A DNA stretch of 64,000 nucleotides from Bacteroidota bacterium (lineage in GTDB: Bacteria > Bacteroidota > Bacteroidia > Cytophagales > Cyclobacteriaceae), in assembly GCA_947470895.1 (NCBI GenBank), contig CANIVF010000010.1:1-64000 (forward strand). The letters run 5' to 3'. Both the position numbers and the translations under genes were made by a program. Below, piece by piece: positions 26,878-34,484 of this stretch; the first letter of the stretch is position 1; the number at the start of each line of letters is the position of its first letter. Below the pieces are notes generated by a model. The model had not been told where the DNA came from, ran no database searches, and worked only from the letters and a program-made list of their open reading frames with translations.

Positions 26878-27465
26878 ATGAGTGAACTCATCAAAATACC
26901 CATGTTTCCATTATCCATTTTTCCCTTACCAGGAGAAATGGTACCCCTTCATATTTTTGAACCACGTTACAGACAATTACTTGAAGATGCTGAGACCAAA
27001 GATGTGTCCTTTGGTATTTATTTTAATCATACAACCAATACTGAGAAGTTTGGATCTTTGGTTAAGTTAGAGAGTGTTCTTAAGCGATATAAAACAGGAG
27101 AGTCAGACATCATTGTGAAGTGTGTTGACCTGTTTAATATAGATAAACTTTATAAAACGTATAAAGATAAATTGTATCCAGGTGGTGATGTTAGTTTGTG
27201 GAAAGTAGATCGTTTTAAGCCGATGAGTAGTTCTATTCAAGAGTATTTTGATCAGTATCATGCTTGGCTCAAAATCACTCATTCCGATAAAGTGGTATCT
27301 ATTTTTGATGTTGCAAACGAACTTAGTCTTGGTTTTGATGAACGACTTAAATTCGTCACTCTTTCTGCAGATAAGCAAGAATCTCACCTGATCAATCAAA
27401 TCAAATATCAAATCCAATTGATGCGCCAGGCTGAGAATGCCAAAGACATATTTCATTTGAATTAG
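26878..27465 (+). CDS. Lon N-terminal (LonSB) domain protein
   Basis: A 195-residue cytoplasmic protein consisting of the Lon substrate-binding domain alone: IPMFPLSIFPLPGEMVPLHIFEPRYRQL at 7-34 is the hallmark, followed by the beta-rich part and an alpha-helical C-terminus. There is no ATPase or protease domain. Such proteins are widespread in Bacteroidota and of unclear role, possibly in protein recognition. AT-rich codons compared with apt. Probably co-transcribed with apt. Confidence 0.88.
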   Translation: MSELIKIPMFPLSIFPLPGEMVPLHIFEPRYRQLLEDAETKDVSFGIYFNHTTNTEKFGSLVKLESVLKRYKTGESDIIVKCVDLFNIDKLYKTYKDKLYPGGDVSLWKVDRFKPMSSSIQEYFDQYHAWLKITHSDKVVSIFDVANELSLGFDERLKFVTLSADKQESHLINQIKYQIQLMRQAENAKDIFHLN

Positions 27466-27533
27466 ATTGAATTAATTTATTTCTTCTCTTTTCTGAATCT
27501 CTTTTACACGTGTTGCCGTTAACTGCGCACTTC

Positions 27534-27549
27534 ATCTCTTGAAAGAGAT
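27534..27549. repeat. Short perfect inverted repeat
   Basis: ATCTCTT and AAGAGAT around GA, in the leader of the first CTD-like gene. With the larger palindrome at 27572-27598 it gives two consecutive hairpins before the ATG. Confidence 0.55.
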
Positions 27550-27571
27550 ATTTACCTGCAAGGAAATATTT

Positions 27572-27598
27572 TTTCATGCTTTGATTCAAAGCATGAAA
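27572..27598. promoter_or_regulatory. Perfect 12-bp inverted repeat before the first CTD-like gene
   Basis: TTTCATGCTTTG (27572-27583) and CAAAGCATGAAA (27587-27598) with a 3-base loop, 45 bp before the ATG at 27644. No T-run follows on the plus strand. It could be an mRNA hairpin, an operator, or a terminator for the gene ending at 27465 that lacks a U tract. Confidence 0.55.
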
Positions 27599-27643
27599 CA
27601 TTACATGTGTAGGTATCGTCCTAAGAACAAACATTAAACCCAT

Positions 27644-28225
27644 ATGAAAAAAATTAGCATGTTATTTGTTGGTTTACTTTTTTGTACACTCGTGTTCGCA
27701 AACGGAACAGATGAGCCTATCGCATCAACTTCATCTGTAGCAGTGACCAATATTTCGGGGTCATCATTATTCAAATTGTATTATAAAGGGTATACCTCTG
27801 CTAATGTTACGGTCTCAATTATGGATCAGTCTGGCAAAGTGGTCTACACAGAGCAGGTGAAAAAGACAAACGGCTTTATTCGTCCCTATAACTTTGAAGG
27901 CCTGAACGCTGGTGATTATACTATTCAGATTGTGAATGGAGACAGTAAGCGTGTAGAGAAAGTGCATTACAGTGCAGGTAAAGTTGATAAGCTAGTCAAC
28001 ATGGTTAAGCTTGCTGATGATGGAAAGTATTTGCTTTCGGTAGCATCAAACGGTGTGGATCATATAAACATAAATATTTATGATGCTAAGGGTGTGTCAC
28101 TTCATACCCAGGAAAGTTTAGTGAATAAGGAGTTTGCTGAGGTAATCAACTTAAAAGGCATCAGTGTATTTACCATCGAGATCACTGACGGTAGTGGTTG
28201 GTTAAAGACTTTAAAATATCAATAA
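27644..28225 (+). CDS. Exported two-repeat beta-sandwich protein, T9SS CTD-like (copy 1)
   Basis: A 193-residue exported protein with signal peptide MKKISMLFVGLLFCTLVFA. The mature part holds two beta-sandwich repeats (about 34-105 and 108-193). The first contains VSIMDQSGKVVYTEQVKKTN, then FIRPYNFEGLNAGDYTIQI; the second INIYDAKGVSLHTQ, then VFTIEITDGSG. These resemble type A C-terminal domains of type IX secretion cargo (strand, D-x-x-G-K, G-x-Y-x-v-x-v), but there is no cargo domain in front. It is about one-third identical by eye to the next gene; both carry the sequence F-I-R-P-x-N-F. Function unknown. Confidence 0.7.
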   Translation: MKKISMLFVGLLFCTLVFANGTDEPIASTSSVAVTNISGSSLFKLYYKGYTSANVTVSIMDQSGKVVYTEQVKKTNGFIRPYNFEGLNAGDYTIQIVNGDSKRVEKVHYSAGKVDKLVNMVKLADDGKYLLSVASNGVDHININIYDAKGVSLHTQESLVNKEFAEVINLKGISVFTIEITDGSGWLKTLKYQ

Positions 28226-28451
28226 GGAATTATTGAACCGAAGTGATCGCAGCGCAAACGTTATAGTTTTTTATTGATCCTTCGCTAGAAGCAAACCGAG
28301 TCTTTAACTGCAATTTTTGATTACCCTGATGAATATATCAACACAACAACAACGCAAACGATTTTTCAGATAAATAATTAGGTTTACTTACAGCAAACGT
28401 TCATTTTGTTTTAAGCTCCCGTTATTTGTATCGAAAACAAAAAAAATAACT

Positions 28452-29024
28452 ATGAAAACTAAACTAATGTTAAGTGCTCTTTTAGTAGCATGGATAACCG
28501 GTTCAACTTTAGCAGCTGATCCTGTTGGTCCTAAGGTGGTGGTAGTGAACCAGAAAGAGTCGGGAATGTTTAAGGTAATCTATGAAGGTGCAAAAGCCGG
28601 AAGAGTTAACTTAAAAATTACAAACCAGGATGGTGTAATAGTATTCAACGAGAGTGTGGCAGGAGTAAATGCTTTCATTCGCCCTCTAAACTTCAACGGG
28701 ATGGATGCTGGCGAATACAACATCGAAGTTTCGGATGCTTCTGGTAAGCAAGTTACGATGGTAAATTATCAAATTGAACAAACGGTTGGTGCGATTCATG
28801 TTTCCAAAATTGCTGGTGGTAACAAATATCTTTTTGCAGTTGCCAGTGGTGCTAATGAGGCCATCAATGTTAAGATTTTTGATGGATCAAGCAATCTTGT
28901 TCACAACGAGAATTTCCTCGTAAATGGAAGTTTTGGCCTTGTCTACAACCTTAAGGATGTCGTTGGTGTACCCACTTTTGAGGTTACTGATAAGACAGGA
29001 ACGACTAAGGTGATTAAATACTAA
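28452..29024 (+). CDS. Exported two-repeat beta-sandwich protein, T9SS CTD-like (copy 2)
   Basis: A 190-residue paralogue of the preceding gene, with signal peptide MKTKLMLSALLVAWITGSTLA and the same two-repeat layout. Matching segments are NLKITNQDGVIVFNESVAG, NAFIRPLNFNGMDAGEYNIE and KYLFAVASGANEAINVKIFD. It ends TTKVIKY. Each paralogue probably has its own transcript start in the 226-bp spacer, where GCAAACG occurs three times. A terminator follows at 29048-29078. It may act as a small secreted or surface-attached adhesin-like module, but this is a guess. Confidence 0.7.
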   Translation: MKTKLMLSALLVAWITGSTLAADPVGPKVVVVNQKESGMFKVIYEGAKAGRVNLKITNQDGVIVFNESVAGVNAFIRPLNFNGMDAGEYNIEVSDASGKQVTMVNYQIEQTVGAIHVSKIAGGNKYLFAVASGANEAINVKIFDGSSNLVHNENFLVNGSFGLVYNLKDVVGVPTFEVTDKTGTTKVIKY

Positions 29025-29047
29025 TTGATGTATTAACCTTAAAACAG

Positions 29048-29078
29048 AAAAGACTTGCTTGCAGCAGGTCTTTTTTTT
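29048..29078 (+). terminator. Terminator after the CTD-like pair
   Basis: AAAAGACTTGC (29048-29058) and GCAGGTCTTTT (29064-29074), one wobble pair, then T residues. It lies between two convergent transcripts and 10 bp before the mlaD stop. Confidence 0.88.
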
Positions 29079-29087
29079 GTTACGAGG

Positions 29088-30065
29088 TTAGTGTTTTTCT
29101 TTCTTCTTCTCTTTTGCCTTTTCCTTGAAGTATTTCTTTGTCAGAAAACTATGTTTTAGTGCTTCCATGTTTTCATCGAACTTGGCTGTTCCTTTATTTA
29201 AATTGGAAATTGTTTCTTTCACGTTTCTTGCCATAGTAGTGTCTGAGATTAGTGCACCTAAACTTCCTTTCTGAGTATTTACACGTTGAATAAACAGCTT
29301 AAGACTATCTGTACTCTGCTGTATGTTTTCGGATGCAAGCTGTAGGTCTGTCATGGTTTGGATCAGTTTAACGGTCACGATGGTATCGCGTAACAGATAT
29401 CCGGCCAAACCCTTTCCACGTTCTATGTCTTTTGCCATACCTTGTACGTCACTCAACAGCTGATTGGTTTTATGGGTTACTCGTTGGAGATTGCTGATCG
29501 ACTGGAACAGATTGACACGTAGCATCGTATCATAGACCAGGTATGATAACGTTCCTTTACCATGCTGTATGCTTTCAACGACCTCCAAAAGACTACGAGT
29601 AAGCATGGCAGCATTTTCGTTGGTCATGTTGAGCGTTTTCAATATATCATCTGTTTTCACACGACTATAGGACTGCAGCACTGCATTGTCTTCTACTATG
29701 GATGCACTTCCTTTTCCGGGATTGATATTGATAATCATGTTACCCATTAATCCATCAGTGCCAATGGAAACCAGCGCATCGGATTTAATAAACTTGTGAA
29801 CATTCTCACGTACACGCATAACGACTTCAATCGTAGAGTCATTTTGGATATTCACATACATGACAGACCCCACATTGATGCCGGAGAAGCGAACATTGTT
29901 TCCCGACTGTAGTCCGTTAACATTATTGAAAATCACCCGCAGATTGAACGTATTGCTGAACATATCTTGTTTTTGACCGATGAGATAAACAGCTACGGTG
30001 AACAGGATTATGCCGGTGATCACCATGATCCCTAATCGTATCGTTCTTCCTGTTGACTTTTCCAT
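29088..30065 (-). CDS. mlaD: MlaD-type MCE lipid-transport protein
   Basis: A 325-residue membrane-anchored periplasmic protein that binds phospholipids as part of the MlaFEDB transporter. One membrane helix (about 10-30), an MCE domain at about 38-118 (FNNVNGLQSGNNVRFSGINV, then LVSIGTDGLMGNMIININPG), then a long helical C-terminal part of about 180 residues ending in a Lys-rich tail (KEKAKEKKKEKH). The long helical tail is more like Mce proteins than the short E. coli MlaD. It is the last gene of mlaE-mlaF-mlaD, 17 bp after mlaF. mlaB and mlaC are not nearby. Confidence 0.92.
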   Translation of the reverse strand: MEKSTGRTIRLGIMVITGIILFTVAVYLIGQKQDMFSNTFNLRVIFNNVNGLQSGNNVRFSGINVGSVMYVNIQNDSTIEVVMRVRENVHKFIKSDALVSIGTDGLMGNMIININPGKGSASIVEDNAVLQSYSRVKTDDILKTLNMTNENAAMLTRSLLEVVESIQHGKGTLSYLVYDTMLRVNLFQSISNLQRVTHKTNQLLSDVQGMAKDIERGKGLAGYLLRDTIVTVKLIQTMTDLQLASENIQQSTDSLKLFIQRVNTQKGSLGALISDTTMARNVKETISNLNKGTAKFDENMEALKHSFLTKKYFKEKAKEKKKEKH

Positions 30066-30082
30066 ATCGTATATCGTAAAGG

Positions 30083-30838
30083 TTAAGTAAAAAATGCTTT
30101 AACAGGCGGGTCGTCATTCACAGCGAGTCGATCAAAGGTATCTTCTGTATAATTTTTTCCTTCATGAAGAATGACCATACGGTTGCTCGTGATTCGAGCA
30201 CAAGCCAGATCGTGTGTGATGATGATTGATGCGGTGTTATAGCGTTTTTGTATTTCATTAATCAGCAGACAGATTTCTTTTCCTGTAATCGGATCCAATC
30301 CGCTGGTTGGTTCGTCATACAAAATAATTTTAGGCCGCAAGATAAGTGTGCGAGCCAGGGCAATCCGCTTCCTCATTCCTCCGGAGAGTTCGGAGGGCAT
30401 CATATCTTTGGCGTATAAAAGGCCAACATCCTCAAGTGCTTCTTTTACCAATCGATCTGGGTTATAATCTTCCCCTAGTTTTTCAGGGTGTCTTCTTAGT
30501 GGAAATTCTAAATTCTCACGCACCGTCATGGAATCATACAAAGCACTACCTTGAAACTGAAATCCAATATCGCAGCGTAATACATCCAATTGTTTTTGAG
30601 TCAGGTCAGGAAGGTTATGGCCCAAAACGTGAAGACTTCCTTGGTCAATATTCACCAAACCAATAATGCATTTTATCAATACTGATTTTCCTGAACCAGA
30701 TTTTCCCATCACGGCTGTGTTTTCTCCTTGCCATAAGGATAAATTAAATCCTGTCAACACTTGATTGGAACCAAATGACTTAAACAAATTTTTGATTTGA
30801 ATGATGGGTGGGGCACTATAGTCAATGGTTGGTGGCAT
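30083..30838 (-). CDS. mlaF: MlaF-type ABC transporter ATP-binding protein
   Basis: A 251-residue ATPase that powers phospholipid transport between membranes. Walker A is GKSGSGKS (45-52), the signature LSGGMRKR is at 151-158 and Walker B ILYDEPTSGLD ends with D175-E176. The sequence FQFQGSALYDSMTVREN (Q-loop region) and LSGGMRKRIALAR are typical of the Mla/Mkl subgroup. It starts 2 bp after the mlaE stop, so translation is coupled. Confidence 0.95.
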   Translation of the reverse strand: MPPTIDYSAPPIIQIKNLFKSFGSNQVLTGFNLSLWQGENTAVMGKSGSGKSVLIKCIIGLVNIDQGSLHVLGHNLPDLTQKQLDVLRCDIGFQFQGSALYDSMTVRENLEFPLRRHPEKLGEDYNPDRLVKEALEDVGLLYAKDMMPSELSGGMRKRIALARTLILRPKIILYDEPTSGLDPITGKEICLLINEIQKRYNTASIIITHDLACARITSNRMVILHEGKNYTEDTFDRLAVNDDPPVKAFFT

Positions 30839-30840
30839 AA

Positions 30841-31605
30841 CTATAATTCATAAAAGATGTCACTGACCAATACAGCAATAAAGTCGATAATAAATACGAG
30901 CATTGAACTAACCACCACTGCCTGGTTGGCAGTCCGGCCAACACCTTCGGTTCCTTTGGTTGAGGTATACCCTTTATAGCAACCCACGATACCGATGGCA
31001 AAGCCAAAGAAAAAGGATTTGATTACAGAAGGAAGCAGGTCTCCGAAGTTGAGGTATTCAAAGACCCGACTGAAATATAGCTGAAAGGTAACACCTCCTT
31101 TTAGGGACTCCACTAAGGCAGATCCTCCCAGCGAAATGATATCCGAAATGATGACCAGAGTAGGCACCATCAGGGTAGTAGCGGTGACGCGTGTGATCAC
31201 GAGATATTTAAATGGGTTGGTGCCCGAAACTTCCATGGCATCAATTTGCTCAGTCACTTTCATGGAGGCGAGTTCCGCTCCAATCCCTGATCCAATCTTA
31301 CCGGCACATATCAGAGCAGTGATCACAGGCCCGATTTCGCGAACAATGGCAATGCCCACCATGGAAGGTATCCATGACGCGGCACCAAATTCTACCAGCG
31401 TAGGTCTAGTTTGAAGTGTGATCACAATGCCCATGATAAAACCTGTGGTGGCCACCAGGGTAAACGATTTATTGCCAATGAAATAACATTGCTTGAGCAA
31501 TTCTTGAAATTCGTAGGGTGAGAAGATAACTTCCTTAAAGTACCTTCCGGCAAAATGACTCATTTCGCCCGTGTTGAGAAATAATTTTTTTAGCCCTTTG
31601 ATCAT
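30841..31605 (-). CDS. mlaE: MlaE-type ABC transporter permease
   Basis: A 254-residue inner-membrane permease with five to six membrane helices. The family's core sequence is present (FVTLVATTGFIMGIVI-like at about 45-62, then IVREIGPVITALICAGKIGS and GAELASMKVTEQIDAMEVSG). First gene of the mlaEFD operon. A near-consensus -7 box (TATCTTTT on the reverse strand) lies about 12-20 bp upstream of the ATG, so a short leader is likely. Confidence 0.94.
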   Translation of the reverse strand: MIKGLKKLFLNTGEMSHFAGRYFKEVIFSPYEFQELLKQCYFIGNKSFTLVATTGFIMGIVITLQTRPTLVEFGAASWIPSMVGIAIVREIGPVITALICAGKIGSGIGAELASMKVTEQIDAMEVSGTNPFKYLVITRVTATTLMVPTLVIISDIISLGGSALVESLKGGVTFQLYFSRVFEYLNFGDLLPSVIKSFFFGFAIGIVGCYKGYTSTKGTEGVGRTANQAVVVSSMLVFIIDFIAVLVSDIFYEL

Positions 31606-31726
31606 ATCTTTTGTTCATAAAAGATAGAAAAAAAACGGTAATGTTCAGAATGACTTTTGTCATCTAATTACCTTGCAATGATCATAGCATGAAGGGCCGG
31701 TCATTCAACCTGTCGGGTGTATTCAA

Positions 31727-31761
31727 CAAAAGAAAAACTCAACCAATTAAGCCGTTGAGTT
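31727..31761 (-). terminator. Terminator after the three-span membrane protein gene
   Basis: AACTCAAC (31736-31743) pairs with GTTGAGTT (31754-31761); on the reverse strand a T-rich tract follows (31727-31735). It lies 33 bp past the stop of the gene ending at 31794 and upstream of mlaE. Confidence 0.8.
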
Positions 31762-31793
31762 TATTCAAACACGATGATGGAAATAAAGCTATA

Positions 31794-32162
31794 CTAGAGA
31801 CCAAAAACTAATGATATGATGATCATCACCAGCGCCACCACAATGGCAAATAATTGCGTGGTGTAAGCAACATAAAAATTATTCAGTGCATTCATCAGAT
31901 TAGAGATGTCATTGCCTTTTGACTTTACAATATTCTTTAAAAACACGGCTGCGTAAATGGTGGAAAAGCCAATCACAAGAAAAAGGGTACTGGAAAATAA
32001 TTGAATAATATCAATCGGGTTGAATGACTTAGACAAAGCCACCAGGGCAACGAGTACAGATAAATAACCCAATAGGCTCATAACCCGAGATAGTTTCATG
32101 ATTAAACTATTTTGTTCGGTCGTGAATTCGTAATTAGAGATAGTTGTTTCCTTGCTGGCCAT
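31794..32162 (-). CDS. Three-span membrane protein of unknown function
   Basis: A 122-residue hydrophobic protein with a polar N-terminus (about 1-22) and three predicted membrane helices (about 27-47, 53-75, 98-121). No family was recognised. A 7-bp inverted repeat (CTTTTAG/CTAAAAG, 32166-32186) sits right over the expected ribosome-binding region. It has its own terminator, so it is monocistronic and separate from mlaEFD downstream. Confidence 0.7.
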   Translation of the reverse strand: MASKETTISNYEFTTEQNSLIMKLSRVMSLLGYLSVLVALVALSKSFNPIDIIQLFSSTLFLVIGFSTIYAAVFLKNIVKSKGNDISNLMNALNNFYVAYTTQLFAIVVALVMIIISLVFGL

Positions 32163-32165
32163 AAT

Positions 32166-32186
32166 CTTTTAGTTAACCCCTAAAAG
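32166..32186 (-). promoter_or_regulatory. Inverted repeat at the ribosome-binding region
   Basis: CTTTTAG (32166-32172) and CTAAAAG (32180-32186) with a 7-base loop, 4 bp upstream of the ATG of the three-span membrane protein. As RNA this would hide the region before the start codon. Confidence 0.45.
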
Positions 32187-32280
32187 TCTTAAAATCAAAA
32201 CAATTACACCGTAATACTTTTACTACAGCAGCAAAAAATGTTAGTGGTACTTTTATACATCATTTACTAAAATTTTTCTA

Positions 32281-32457
32281 ATGTATTCCATTTTTGGCTT
32301 CGAGATATCCCTGAATCTTCTCATTTATATTCTCATCGCAAATTCTGTTTTACTTCTTTTAGCCTTTGTAGGATTCACAAATCTCAGAATTCAGATTCGT
32401 GAACTGAAAGCGATGCTTGGTAAAATGGAGGAGCGTAAAAATGAATTGCGCGGCTGA
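32281..32457 (+). CDS. 58-residue single-span membrane protein
   Basis: A short ORF from ATG 32281 to TGA 32455-32457. The product has a hydrophobic N-terminal helix (about 9-31, LNLLIYILIANSVLLLLAFV) followed by a charged, probably coiled segment (RIQIRELKAMLGKMEERKNE). This design (membrane anchor plus short cytoplasmic helix) is typical of real small membrane proteins and unlikely by chance. No family known. It is divergent from the three-span membrane protein gene. Confidence 0.55.
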   Translation: MYSIFGFEISLNLLIYILIANSVLLLLAFVGFTNLRIQIRELKAMLGKMEERKNELRG

Positions 32458-32729
32458 TTACATTTTGTACTAGTCGTACAGGTTGAACACTACTTCTGGA
32501 GTAGTGATACACTGATCCATCGATAGTAATGTGATTGGCACCTTTAAACGAGCACAAAAAATCTTCGGTGTGTATTTATTTGCGATTCATTGATCCTGAA
32601 ATCAAACGAAAAGTAAAGTTTAATAATTTTTTGTTGTCAATGAGGTTCTGAAACGAACCAAAATTTAGTGTTAATTTTTAAGACTCCACACTTTTTCGCA
32701 TTCACCGATCGTTACCTCTTTCGGTTTGG
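32458..32729. other. Intergenic stretch
   Basis: No gene seen. Contains one hairpin, CACTACT (32488-32494) with AGTAGTG (32500-32506), shortly after the 58-residue ORF, without a T-run. Confidence 0.5.
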
Positions 32730-32975
32730 TCAGTACAAGTGTTTTTTTAGTGCAGCATCGAACGTATCTACCTTAATGAGTTTGGCGAATTCTGCTTCAG
32801 TGAATATTGTTTTATTTTTTATTTCATAAGGCTTACGATCAATTTGTAAAGTAAAGTATTTGGTATTGCCAGTTTGTGAGCGGAAACCTCTGTTGGATGC
32901 TCCATCCATTTCAACAATCAGGTTAGATATAATGGCTGGGTTTCCTTCATACGATAGCTGAAGGGCTAAACTCAC
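32730..32975 (-). pseudogene. Unrecognised coding fragment after the TPR pseudogene
   Basis: An 81-codon frame beginning at a GTG immediately after an in-frame TAG (32978-32976). The sequence (LQLSYEGNPAIISNLIVEMD, then KYFTLQIDRKPYEIKNKTIF) looks like genuine protein and reads through the stop from DADHADGLR upstream, so it is probably the C-terminal piece of a second broken gene joined to the TPR relic. I do not recognise the family. Confidence 0.4.
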
Positions 32976-34060
32976 CTAACGTAAGCCATCTGCATGATCG
33001 GCATCCATCTTGCTGAAACAATGAATCTTCTTGCTGGTCGTAGTCTTTATGCTCGCGTGAAGCCGCACGAAAATTTTGTCGACCTTCTTCAATGGTAGAT
33101 AATTTCAGATTAGCATCCATGATCAGCTTCCGGACATCAATCGATTCTGCTATAGCCAATGCACGATTGGCAGCGTGATAAGCTTGCGGGCAGTCGTTTT
33201 ATTTCGGTATAGTGCTGAAAGATTGATCAATACTTCCAAAAGATCGAATTTGTTATCAAACTGTTCATGGAGTTTTTGTGCTTCCAATAGACTTTGCTTA
33301 GCTTCTTGGGTGCGAGCTAGTTTGCTATAGGCTTGTGCGGCATTGCTGAGGGTAGTAGGTAAGAACTGAAGATTATGTTGTTTTCTAAATTCTTCTGTAC
33401 CCAGTAGTGTATATGTAAAGTGTACTGTCATAGTACTGCGTGAAGTAATACACCGAACCCAGATTCGTGTGGCAGGCCGCTATACCGATATCATTTTTTA
33501 GTTCTTTAAAGATTCCAAGCGCTTCATGATAAGGTATCACCTTTGTGTATTCCCATGGTGCTTTCAGTACAATACCAATATTGCTGATCACCATCGCAAT
33601 CTTCACGTTATCACCAGCATGTTTGCGTATTTTACGTGCCCGGTAATAATATTCCAATGATCGTTTAGGATCACCCTTTCATCGTAAATGATGCCGGGTT
33701 TGTTTAACGTATTGGCCGTTCTGGCAACATTCCCGATTTTAGTTGCAACTCCAACGCTGGTAACTCGTACGACAAAGCTGCTTTGTCATTGCATTGCGAT
33801 TTGATGGTAATGCCTATGTTGTGCAAGGCCGCGTCCTCCAGGCTATCGATTTTGCGCGCAAGAGCAAGTCCTTCCAATCCGTAGCTGCGTGCGTAGTCCG
33901 CATTGATTGCACGATATTCCCAACACAGGTCAATTAGGATTTTTATTTTAGCCGTTCCTTTCGAAGTCGGCAAAATGGATTGTAGGCTATCGATTTCCTT
34001 GGTTTGAGTACATTAGGCAAGCGTAATGAGTGACCGAAAAATAATAGCAAATGGTCTCAT
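32976..34060 (-). pseudogene. TPR sensor protein pseudogene
   Basis: The reverse strand carries one exported TPR protein broken into at least four frames. ATG 34060 starts MRPFAIIFRSLITLA, then a TAA (34015-34013) interrupts the signal-peptide end. TPR sequence follows (KIDSLQSILPTSKGTAKIKI, LCWEYRAINADYARSYGLEG), shifts frame near 33670-33700 (GIIYDER then GDPKRSLEYYYRARKIRK), again near 33410-33430 and near 33170-33180 (SALYRNK then AANRALAIAESIDVRK), and ends after EEGRQNFRAASREHKDYD. The pattern matches N-terminal TPR sensor regions of Bacteroidota histidine kinases or LuxR/LytTR-type regulators; the signalling output domain is gone. Confidence 0.75.
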
Positions 34061-34484
34061 AAGGTATTTGATTATAAGCAAATTAGTATTTCTGCTACAA
34101 GTCAGCCAAAGTTCAAAAGATAAACTTTAGAACAATTATCAATGTTATCAATACATATTTCTACGTTAGGGGTCGACCATATTGAGTAAAGCTTTTTCAT
34201 TTGTCCAATGAACGCGCTTTGGTTCATGTAAGGCATCTTCAATATGGCAAGACCAAGAAGTCTGCTTCTATGTATAACACAGTCTACTACCCGATGTTTT
34301 AGTTTGAATCGATCGCTTACTAACAGTTGGAAGGCATTGTGATAACCAGCCGGTATTTTCTTGCAGCTGAGCACTATTCTTCAGTTTTTTTATTTTAGTC
34401 ATAGTATGATTTATATATTTGCAGATTCAACTAGTAGGAAAGTCAATATTGTAAACCTTAAAGCAATCTTTAAAGCTATTTCTT
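34061..34484. other. Leader region of the susC gene
   Basis: 424 bp between the TPR pseudogene and susC. It contains the susC -7 box at 34414-34421. A 90-codon reverse frame (34102-34374) shows no recognisable protein and was not called. Confidence 0.5.
34414..34421 (+). promoter_or_regulatory. Promoter -7 box of the susC-susD operon
   Basis: TATATTTG matches TAnnTTTG and lies 63 bp upstream of the susC ATG, giving a leader of about 57 nt. A T-rich element at 34390-34396 is a possible weak -33 region. Confidence 0.6.

Noticed and set aside
29088-31605. A complete Mla system
   Set aside because: Only mlaE, mlaF and mlaD are present; mlaA, mlaB and mlaC were not seen near, so no complete pathway is claimed here.
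34102-34374. 90-codon reverse reading frame before susC
   Set aside because: The sequence shows no domain I recognise and lies between a pseudogene and the susC promoter. It might be a LytTR-like relic but nothing supports that enough.
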